Below are positions 1 to 5,288 of a stretch of 8,992 nt of DNA, in pieces. The DNA is from JABWBP01 sp964522165. Its GTDB lineage: Bacteria; Calditrichota; Calditrichia; RBG-13-44-9; J075. The notes under the pieces were generated by a model that was given only the letters and a program-made list of their open reading frames with translations, made no database searches and was not told the DNA's origin. The stretch lies in the NCBI GenBank assembly GCA_964522165.1, contig CAZFVV010000191.1, positions 1 to 8,992 of the forward strand, given 5' to 3'. Made by a program: the position numbers and the translations under genes. Every line of letters starts with the position of its first letter. Within the stretch, counting starts at the first letter, position 1.

Positions 1-14
1 CCTCTGTAGCCCTG

Positions 15-101
15 GACATCCCCCCTGCCCCCCTTCAAAGGGGGGATTCCGGCGTACGCAGCTTAAATTTCCCCCCTTTGAAGGGGGGCAGGGGGGATGT
101 C
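15..101. repeat. 32-bp perfect inverted repeat (hairpin/cruciform) upstream of gmd
   Basis: Bases 15-46 are the exact reverse complement of bases 70-101, giving 32-bp arms around a 23-base spacer. Each arm contains C-runs, the core CTTCAAAG and G-runs, so each arm is also partly self-complementary. A shorter hairpin follows directly, with arms TGTCAA at 98-103 and TTGACA at 108-113. The element lies about 115 bases before the gmd start. It could be a dispersed palindromic repeat of the REP type or the terminator of an upstream gene outside the window. No T-run follows it, so a simple Rho-independent terminator is less likely. Confidence 0.85.
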
Positions 102-216
102 AAGAGCTTGACAAGTCTTCACTTTTGCTCTTTTCCCTCAAAGTCTTAAAGTAGAGCTAAAACCACAATCAGAATTTCTCTCACTCCTCATAAACTTCTT
201 AATCAGAGTGTTTTAT

Positions 217-1329
217 ATGAAAAAAGCTCTCATCACCGGTATCACCGGGCAGGACGGCAGTTACCTGACCGAATTTTTGCTGGCCAAAGGCTACCAGGTG
301 CATGGCATCATCCGCCGCGCCAGCTCCTTCAACACCGCCCGCATCGACCATATTTACCAGGATCCCCACGAACAGCCGCGCAGAATGGCGCTGCATTACG
401 GGGATCTGACCGATTCCTCCAACCTCAACCGCATTTTGGAGAAGGTGCAGCCGGAGGAAATTTACAACCTCGCCGCCCAGAGCCACGTGGGGGTTTCCTT
501 TGAGGTGCCGGAATATACCGCGGAGGTGGATGCGGTGGGCGCGCTGCGCTTTTTGGATGCCATCAAGGAGACCGGGATGCCGGCGCGCTTTTACCAGGCT
601 TCCACCTCGGAACTATACGGCCTGGTGCAGGAAATTCCCCAGGGCGAGACCACTCCTTTCTATCCCCGCAGCCCCTATGCCGCGGCCAAGTTGTACGCTT
701 ACTGGATTACCGTGAATTACCGGGAAGCCTACGGGCTGTTCGCCTGCAACGGGATTCTGTTCAACCACGAATCGCCCCGCCGGGGAGAGACTTTTGTGAC
801 CCGCAAAATTACCCGCGCCGCCACCCGCATCGCCGCGGGGTTGCAGGATAAGCTCTACTTAGGCAACCTCGACGCCCGCCGCGACTGGGGCTACGCCCCG
901 GAATACGTGGAGGCAATGTGGCTGATGTTGCAGCACCGCGAGCCGGAAGATTTCGTGATTGCCACCGGGGAAACCCATTCGGTGCGGGAATTCATCGAAG
1001 AGAGCTTCCGGCTGTTAGGCATAGAGTTGGAGTGGGCAGGGGAGGGGAAGGAGGAGCAGGGGGCAGTCAGAACGATTTTCGAGTCTCGATTTTCGATGCT
1101 CGATTCCGTTAAAGCGGATCAATTGCGGGTAGGAGACGTGGTGGTGGAGATCGACCCGCGCTATTATCGCCCCACGGAGGTGGAGCTGCTGATCGGCAAT
1201 CCCGCCAAAGCGAAGGAGAAGTTAGGCTGGGCGCCTAAAATTACCTTCAAGGAATTGGTGAAGATCATGGTAGAAGCGGATTGGAAGCTGGCCCGGCGGG
1301 AAGTGGCAATGAAGGGGATGGGGGGGTGA
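217..1329 (+). CDS. gmd: GDP-mannose 4,6-dehydratase
   Basis: This cytoplasmic NADP-dependent short-chain dehydrogenase/reductase converts GDP-D-mannose to GDP-4-keto-6-deoxy-D-mannose, the first step to GDP-L-fucose. The 370-residue protein opens with the nucleotide-binding loop GITGQDG (residues 8-14). The active site shows T130 and E132 in STSEL and the Y154-x3-K158 pair, followed by NHESPRRGETFVTRKI, typical of Gmd. The C-terminal DPRYYRPTEVELL block is also characteristic. An in-frame GTG at 208 would add three residues, but ATG 217 gives the usual MKKALITGITGQDG start. No strong ribosome binding site is visible. One oddity is that residues near 283-300 are about eight longer than I recall for E. 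coli Gmd, and the DNA there is a 14-bp tandem repeat. fcl, the next pathway enzyme, lies downstream beyond a gene fragment. Identification is firm. Confidence 0.96.
   Translation: MKKALITGITGQDGSYLTEFLLAKGYQVHGIIRRASSFNTARIDHIYQDPHEQPRRMALHYGDLTDSSNLNRILEKVQPEEIYNLAAQSHVGVSFEVPEYTAEVDAVGALRFLDAIKETGMPARFYQASTSELYGLVQEIPQGETTPFYPRSPYAAAKLYAYWITVNYREAYGLFACNGILFNHESPRRGETFVTRKITRAATRIAAGLQDKLYLGNLDARRDWGYAPEYVEAMWLMLQHREPEDFVIATGETHSVREFIEESFRLLGIELEWAGEGKEEQGAVRTIFESRFSMLDSVKADQLRVGDVVVEIDPRYYRPTEVELLIGNPAKAKEKLGWAPKITFKELVKIMVEADWKLARREVAMKGMGG
1073..1107 (+). repeat. 14-bp tandem repeat inside gmd
   Basis: The units begin at 1073, 1087 and 1101. The first two share CGATTTTCGA and differ at two of 14 positions, and the third matches only over CGATT. 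The repeat encodes the low-complexity stretch around TIFESRFSMLDS, in a surface segment of Gmd that varies in length among homologues. A similar word, GATTTTCGATT, occurs in the gene-free DNA after the Wzi-like gene near 6926, so the insert may come from an intergenic repeat. Confidence 0.7.
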
Positions 1330-1352
1330 AAAGCAGGCAATAGGCAAAAAGG

Positions 1353-1374
1353 AGTGCAAAATTTATTTTGCACT
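1353..1374. repeat. 22-bp perfect palindrome at the truncation point of the DUF4143 fragment
   Basis: The arm AGTGCAAAAT (1353-1362) and its exact reverse complement ATTTTGCACT (1365-1374) are separated by TT. The palindrome sits 23 bases after the gmd stop. It contains the GTG that would be the first codon of the truncated reading frame. It could be a transcriptional operator, a hairpin in the gmd mRNA, or the scar of a mobile element. Confidence 0.8.
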
Positions 1375-1866
1375 AAATCGGCTTTCTTTAAAAGAACTTA
1401 CATCATCAAGACCGTGCCGCCCTTCTTTACAAATGTTCGCAAAGAAATTATCAAATCCCACCACCTTTATTTTTATGATCTCGGGCTGCGCAACTATGCG
1501 GTGGGATCGACCGGAAATTTAGAAAATCCCAACGAATTAGGTTTCCTGTTCGAAAATTTGATCTGCAATCTTCTGCAAGAGAAGTTGCAATGGAGCGGCG
1601 CTTCGCTGCATTTTTGGCGCACCGCGGATAAAACCGAAGTGGATTTCATCATCAACCGGCAGCGGCAGCTTGTGCCGGTGGAAGTAAAATACGCTTCTCT
1701 CCAACAACCCGCCGTCAAACGGTCTTTGAGAAGTTTCATCGAAAAATATGCCCCGCCGGAAGCCTGGGTGATCAATTTGGATTTGCGGGAGAGCGTGGTT
1801 ATCCATAACACCACGGTCAAATTCATGCCCTTTTATGATCTATACGATACCTCGCTAAACGGTTGA
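1354..1866 (+). pseudogene. C-terminal fragment of an AAA ATPase with DUF4143 domain
   Basis: The frame encodes up to 170 residues matching only the C-terminal part of the large AAA_14/DUF4143 family, whose members normally run to about 380-450 residues with an N-terminal P-loop ATPase. PPFFTNVRKEIIKSHHLYFYDLGLRNY (split in two: PPFFTNVRKEI at residues 22-32, then YFYDLGLRN) matches the start of DUF4143. Then come GFLFENLI (E67), FWRT, EVDFII (D97) and VPVEVK (E110, K112). These last residues resemble a PD-(D/E)xK nuclease-like core. No Walker A or B motif exists upstream in any frame I read. The first in-frame start is GTG 1354 inside a palindrome, with AAGGAG abutting it, too close to serve well as a ribosome site. 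The best reading is a remnant that split gmd from fcl. Expression as a stand-alone domain is possible but unlikely. Confidence 0.8.
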
Positions 1867-1933
1867 AAGGCCATTCGACCCTCATCAATCCATTAATCCA
1901 TCACTCCAACCATCCATTTAACCAGGTAGATTC

Positions 1934-2875
1934 ATGGAAAAAACCGCCAAAATCTATCTCGCCGGCCACCAGGGGCTGGTCGGCTCGGCGATTCACCGAA
2001 AATTATCCGCCGCGGGATTCCGGCGCATCATCACCCGTACTTTCCGGGAATTAGATTTGCGCAGCCAGCCTGCGGCGGCGGAATTCTTCGCCGCGGAAAA
2101 GCCGGAGTACGTCTTCTTAGCCGCGGCAAAGGTCGGGGGCATCCTGGCGAATAATACTTACCCGGCGGAGTTCATTCACGATAACCTGGCCATCCAGACT
2201 AACGTGATCCATCAAAGTTACCTCCACGGGGTGAAAAAACTGCTCTTCCTGGGCAGCTCCTGCATCTATCCCAAATTGGCTCCCCAGCCCATGAAGGAAG
2301 AACATTTGCTGACCGGGGTGTTAGAACCCACCAACGAGCCTTACGCCATTGCCAAAATCGCCGGCATCAAAATGTGCCAGGCCTATAACCGCCAGTACGG
2401 AACCCGGTTTATTTCCGTAATGCCCACCAACCTCTACGGTCCCAACGATAATTTCGACCTGCAAACCTCCCACGTGCTGCCGGCCTTGATCCGCAAATTC
2501 CACGAGGCGAAAATCAACAACCGCGCCTTCGTGGAAATTTGGGGCAGCGGCTTGCCCCGCCGCGAATTCCTGTACGTGGATGACCTGGCCGCCGCCTGCC
2601 TGTTTTTGATGCAGCGTTATGACGGGAGCGAAATCGTGAACATCGGGGTAGGGGAGGATATCACCATCAAGGATCTGGCGCTGCTGATCAAAGAGATCGT
2701 GGGATTCGAGGGGGAGTTGCGCTTCGATTCCGGCAAACCCGACGGCGCTCCCCGGAAGTTGTTGGATGTTTCCCGCCTGCACGCCTTAGGATGGAAAGCC
2801 GCGATTTCCCTGCAAGAAGGAATTTTCGCCGCCTATCGCTGGTACCGGGAAAATGAAGCGGCGAATAGCAATTAG
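1934..2875 (+). CDS. fcl: GDP-L-fucose synthase (GDP-4-keto-6-deoxymannose 3,5-epimerase/4-reductase)
   Basis: This cytoplasmic NADPH-dependent enzyme epimerises C3 and C5 of the Gmd product and reduces C4, yielding GDP-L-fucose. Its 313 residues fit the usual length of about 310-320. The N-terminus carries GHQGLVGSA (residues 11-19), the Rossmann nucleotide-binding loop. The catalytic set is complete: S108 and C110 in LGSSCIYP, Y137 and K141 in PYAIAK, and H180 in TSHVLPAL. These match the positions known from E. coli GDP-fucose synthase to within one residue. GSGLPRREFLYVDDLA is a further family signature. The start ATG 1934 follows AGGT (1924-1927), a modest ribosome site. The 67 bases before it are rich in CATC/ATCCA words and show no clear promoter. 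gmd lies on the same strand about 600 bases upstream, so both genes probably once formed one unit now split by the DUF4143 fragment. Confidence 0.96.
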   Translation: MEKTAKIYLAGHQGLVGSAIHRKLSAAGFRRIITRTFRELDLRSQPAAAEFFAAEKPEYVFLAAAKVGGILANNTYPAEFIHDNLAIQTNVIHQSYLHGVKKLLFLGSSCIYPKLAPQPMKEEHLLTGVLEPTNEPYAIAKIAGIKMCQAYNRQYGTRFISVMPTNLYGPNDNFDLQTSHVLPALIRKFHEAKINNRAFVEIWGSGLPRREFLYVDDLAAACLFLMQRYDGSEIVNIGVGEDITIKDLALLIKEIVGFEGELRFDSGKPDGAPRKLLDVSRLHALGWKAAISLQEGIFAAYRWYRENEAANSN

Positions 2876-3134
2876 CTGAATATTTAAAAATCTATTTGAA
2901 AATTCCTTTTTTTCCTTAAATTTATCCATCCTCTTATCGGCTGCAATCAGTTTTATAGATAAATATTCATATTTGTCGCATTGGTCACGGGGTGTTTTTT
3001 TTCTTCAACTATCATAGCTTTCGACTCACTGACGCTCGCGATTTCGGGTTAAGTATCGGAGAGTTGTTCCGATATTGGAAAACAGGTCTTCTAAATACAG
3101 ACGACTGTGAAAACGTCGAAAGGGTTTTTGGATC
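2876..3134. other. AT-rich gene-free region, probable leader of the sugar transferase gene
   Basis: No convincing gene is present. The first half is AT-rich and contains the 10-bp inverted pair TGAATATTTA (2877-2886) and TAAATATTCA (2960-2969). The second half contains a small hairpin, TATCGGA (3054-3060) with TCCGATA (3068-3074) around a seven-base loop, about 60 bases before the next start codon. A promoter is expected here because the region separates two genes of different function, but I cannot name a convincing -35/-10 pair. Confidence 0.5.
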
Positions 3135-4559
3135 ATGTTCAAGAGAAACTGGCGTTACATTTACACCTTGTTGATCGTGTTGACAGACTTTGCGTTGATC
3201 AACGTCTCCTTTCTGTTAGCCATTCACCTGCGCTTTCCCAACTTTCCGGACCCTTTTACCTACTGGAAACCGTGGCTGTTCATCAACCTGGTCTTTTTTC
3301 CCCTCTCCCTGGGGTTGGGCGTGTACCGCGGTATCTTCAACAGCACCCTCGATAACCAGAAACAGCATTTAAAGAAGTTTACCTACTACCTGGCCCTGTT
3401 CGTGATGTCCTACCTGTTCCTGATCAAAGGACACCAGTTCTCGCGCGGGGTGGTCATCATCTTCCTGATGGTGCAATATTTTATGTTAGAGATTTCCCAC
3501 TCCCTGTTGAGCCGCCTCAACCGCATCCTGTTCCGGCGCGGGTTCGGCGGGAAACAGGTCCTGATCGTGGGAACCGACGCTTCCGCCGCCCACTTCACGG
3601 AGCTGCTGAGCGACGTTTACGGGGATTATTACAAAGTAAAGGGTTTCATCGCCAACGGCGTTCCCCATCGCCACGACCCCGAGGTGATTCCCCGTATCGT
3701 GGGTAAATATGAAGACGTTGACCGCCTGATCCCCCAACATCACATTGACCAGGTCTTTATCGTCAGCGATTCCATGATGCACCGGAAATATGAGATTGTG
3801 CGCAAAGCCTGCGAGAAAAACCACGTGAACGTGAAGATGGTTTCCCCGCACATCAAGCACCTGATGCACCAGCTCAAGGTGAAGGACGTGACCGGGGTGC
3901 CCCTGACCACCGATTCCCATCGCTTGCGGGTGCGCAAATGGGAGCAGCTTACCAAACGGGTTTTCGATTTAGCCGTTTTGGCAATGCTGAGCATTTTACT
4001 GCTTCCCTTAGGCCTCGCCATCGCATTGATGATCAAGCTAACCTCCAAAGGGCCGGTTTTCTTCAAGCAGAAACGCGCCCTCTACAAAGGCGGGCCGGTT
4101 TTCTGGTTCTATAAATTCCGCACCATGTACGAAAACGCCGATGAGATGAAAGAGCAATTCTGGGGAGAGAACGAATCCAACGGGGCGCTCTTCAAGATGA
4201 AAAACGATCCCCGGGTGACCCCGGTAGGGCGCTGGCTGCGCAAATACAGCTTAGACGAGATTCCCCAGTTCATCAACGTGCTGAAAGGCGAGATGAGCAT
4301 CGTCGGCCCCCGCCCCCTGCCCATCAGCGATTTCGACCGCCTGAAAAACGACAAGATGAATTACGACTGGTACATGAAGCGCGGCGAGACCCGCCCGGGC
4401 ATCACCGGCTTGTGGCAAATCTCCGGGCGCAGCAACCTCTCCTTCGAAGAGATGTGCCTGTTAGATCTCTATTACATCGAAAATCAATCCATCTTCTTCG
4501 ACATCGAAATCATGTTCGAGACCATCCCGGCCATGTTTGTGGGCCACGGGGCGTATTGA
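3135..4559 (+). CDS. Polyprenyl-phosphate sugar-1-phosphate transferase initiating exopolysaccharide/capsule synthesis (WcaJ/WbaP type)
   Basis: This inner-membrane enzyme would move a sugar-1-phosphate from a UDP-sugar onto undecaprenyl phosphate, the first step in a lipid-linked glycan. The 474 residues show the three-part layout of the family. Hydrophobic segments lie near residues 10-33, 43-66, 82-98 and 104-122. A nucleotide-binding-like middle domain follows, with QVLIVGTDASA at 141-151. The C-terminal bacterial sugar transferase domain starts at KRVFDLA (274) with a membrane segment near 278-300. It carries FYKFRTMYENAD, NDPRVTPVGRWLRK, the catalytic D374-E375 in YSLDEIPQF, SIVGPRP and RPGITGLWQISGRS. 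The substrate (glucose, galactose or another sugar) cannot be told from motifs. ATG 3135 follows a weak GAAAGGG (3118-3124), and upstream starts lack family sequence. It lies between the GDP-fucose genes and the Wzi-like gene, consistent with one surface-polysaccharide locus. Confidence 0.93.
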   Translation: MFKRNWRYIYTLLIVLTDFALINVSFLLAIHLRFPNFPDPFTYWKPWLFINLVFFPLSLGLGVYRGIFNSTLDNQKQHLKKFTYYLALFVMSYLFLIKGHQFSRGVVIIFLMVQYFMLEISHSLLSRLNRILFRRGFGGKQVLIVGTDASAAHFTELLSDVYGDYYKVKGFIANGVPHRHDPEVIPRIVGKYEDVDRLIPQHHIDQVFIVSDSMMHRKYEIVRKACEKNHVNVKMVSPHIKHLMHQLKVKDVTGVPLTTDSHRLRVRKWEQLTKRVFDLAVLAMLSILLLPLGLAIALMIKLTSKGPVFFKQKRALYKGGPVFWFYKFRTMYENADEMKEQFWGENESNGALFKMKNDPRVTPVGRWLRKYSLDEIPQFINVLKGEMSIVGPRPLPISDFDRLKNDKMNYDWYMKRGETRPGITGLWQISGRSNLSFEEMCLLDLYYIENQSIFFDIEIMFETIPAMFVGHGAY

Positions 4560-4569
4560 ACCGGTTTAG

Positions 4570-4617
4570 GAGTGTCAAACTTCAGTTTGACGAGTGTCAA
4601 GCTGAGCCTTGACACTC
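4570..4617 (+). terminator. Two tandem hairpins after the sugar transferase gene, possible terminator
   Basis: Two 22-base units, starting at 4570 and 4592, both open with GAGTGTCAA and close with TTGAC. The first folds GTCAAAC (4574-4580) onto GTTTGAC (4585-4591). The second folds GAGTGTCAAG (4592-4601) onto CTTGACACTC (4608-4617). A run of five T follows at about 4627-4631, roughly nine bases after the second stem. That spacing is too long for a textbook intrinsic terminator, so the pair may instead be a repeat element that also ends transcription. Confidence 0.45.
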
Positions 4618-4638
4618 CGCCATCAGTTTTTCCCCCTT

Positions 4639-4681
4639 ATTCTTTCTCTCCTCTTTTCTAAATTCATAAACCGGATTGGCT
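4639..4681 (+). repeat. Direct repeat copy A (upstream flank of the MNT-HEPN remnant)
   Basis: These 43 bases match 5245-5288 at about 38 of 44 aligned positions, with five mismatches and one single-base gap. Shared words are ATTCTTTC, CCTCTT, TCTAAA and CGGATTGGCT. In copy B the last word runs directly into the ATG of the Wzi-like gene; in copy A it runs into unrelated sequence. Copy A therefore looks like a second, displaced version of the Wzi-like gene's leader. Confidence 0.8.
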
Positions 4682-4685
4682 GCGT

Positions 4686-4798
4686 GGAAATATTTATCGA
4701 AATGATGACATAAACCACTGCAAGCTCAGAATGAGTTGAAAACCAGGGATTCATTTTGTATGTTTCAGCCGGGAATATTTCGGCGTGATGACATCAAC
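4686..4798 (+). repeat. Pair of about 28-bp imperfect direct repeats upstream of the MNT gene
   Basis: The copy at 4686-4715 and the copy at 4771-4798 share (A)AATATTT, CG, TGATGACAT and AAC in the same order, with a two-base gap. They are 85 bases apart and bracket the possible promoter at 4736-4764. Paired direct repeats around a promoter would suit binding sites of a regulator, for example autoregulation of the antitoxin gene. This role is inferred from position only. Confidence 0.55.
4736..4764 (+). promoter_or_regulatory. Possible sigma70-type promoter of the MNT gene
   Basis: TTGAAA (4736-4741) and TATGTT (4759-4764) are separated by exactly 17 bases, with five of six and four of six matches to the -35 and -10 consensus. 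Transcription would start near 4771, about 40 bases before the MNT start codon and at the edge of the second direct-repeat copy. If the organism uses a Bacteroidota-like promoter consensus, this match would mean little. Confidence 0.3.
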
Positions 4799-4809
4799 AC
4801 TGGGCAGCT

Positions 4810-5166
4810 ATGAGTATGCATCCATCAGAAATCATTACCTCCAAAAGGCAAAATCCTCCCCAATTCATTTACGATATGATTCAGGTGATCATTGATCAGG
4901 TTGATCCGGAAAAAATCATACTATTCGGATCCTACGTTGAGGGTAATCAAACGGAAGATAGCGACGTTGATCTCCTGGTGATTATGAATACTACCCTGCC
5001 CCCTGCGGAAAGGCAGCGGAAAATCTCCCGCTTGTTATACCCGCGAATTGCTGCGCTGGATATTATTGTTAGAACTCCCCGGGAAATCGAGCTTGCTAAA
5101 ACAAGGGTAGAGCCGTTCATCCATGCCATTCTGGAGGAGGGGATTGTTCTCTATGCGCGATCCTGA
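4810..5166 (+). CDS. MNT-family minimal nucleotidyltransferase (antitoxin of a HEPN/MNT module)
   Basis: The 118-residue protein has the DNA polymerase beta-like nucleotidyltransferase signature GSY at residues 40-42 followed by DVD, with D52 and D54. This gives the GSx10DxD spacing of MNT proteins. A third acidic residue, D84 in LDIIV, sits where the last metal ligand is expected. In the studied HepT/MntA pairs the MNT protein neutralises the HEPN ribonuclease toxin by adding AMP to it. Here the frame overlaps the next start codon by 14 bases (5153-5166), the coupling typical of such pairs, but the partner is only a stump. All three carboxylates are intact, so the protein could still be active. 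ATG 4810 was chosen, and ATG 4816 is equally possible; neither has a good ribosome site. A role as an orphan antitoxin is inferred. Confidence 0.88.
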   Translation: MSMHPSEIITSKRQNPPQFIYDMIQVIIDQVDPEKIILFGSYVEGNQTEDSDVDLLVIMNTTLPPAERQRKISRLLYPRIAALDIIVRTPREIELAKTRVEPFIHAILEEGIVLYARS

Positions 5167-5244
5167 AGAAGTAACCGGTTGGCTGAGAAAAGCGGAAAGC
5201 GACTACCAGGGAGCTATCGATTTATCCCGGCGGCGAAAAAAACC
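5153..5244 (+). pseudogene. 5' stump of a HEPN-domain toxin gene, cut off at a direct repeat
   Basis: From ATG 5153 the frame encodes MRDPEEVTGWLRKAESDYQG and then AIDLSRRRKKP, a good match to the first helix of HEPN proteins paired with MNT antitoxins. In intact relatives a conserved stretch of the type CFHxQQ.AEKYLKA follows soon after KKP, and the catalytic Rx4-6H motif lies near the C-terminus. Both are absent. Homology stops at the codon for P at 5243-5245, exactly where direct repeat copy B starts. The frame stays open to 5590, but from about 5289 on it is an out-of-frame reading of the Wzi-like gene. Only about 31 of roughly 120-130 residues survive, so no ribonuclease activity is expected. 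Confidence 0.8.
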
Positions 5245-5288
5245 ATTCTTTCCCGCCTCTTGTCTAAACTCATCAAAACGGATTGGCT
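5245..5288 (+). repeat. Direct repeat copy B (junction of HEPN stump and Wzi-like gene)
   Basis: These 44 bases are the counterpart of 4639-4681. The copy begins at the last recognisable HEPN codon and ends at the base before the Wzi-like ATG. It therefore supplies the whole leader of that gene. No purine-rich ribosome site is obvious within it; CGGATTGG lies just before the start codon. Confidence 0.8.

Noticed and set aside
108..136. TTGACA as the -35 box of a gmd promoter
   Set aside because: The sequence 17 bases downstream is TTTTCC, a poor -10, and TTGACA is explained as the arm of a small hairpin.
208..216. GTG start adding three residues to Gmd
   Set aside because: Family members start with MKKALITG, which begins at ATG 217; neither start has a better ribosome site.
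1034..1063. G-quadruplex in gmd (four G-runs)
   Set aside because: The last loop would be about 11 bases, longer than usual, and the tract encodes ordinary Gly/Glu codons; not strong enough to list separately.
2321..2782. Minus-strand open frame of 153 codons opposite fcl
   Set aside because: fcl has a complete catalytic set on the + strand, and the antisense translation resembles nothing.
2992..3174. Small + strand frame before the sugar transferase gene
   Set aside because: It overlaps the true start of the transferase in another frame, begins in a T-run, has no ribosome site and matches no family I know.
5283..5288. TTG start adding two residues to the Wzi-like protein
   Set aside because: ATG at 5289 directly follows and gives a normal signal peptide.
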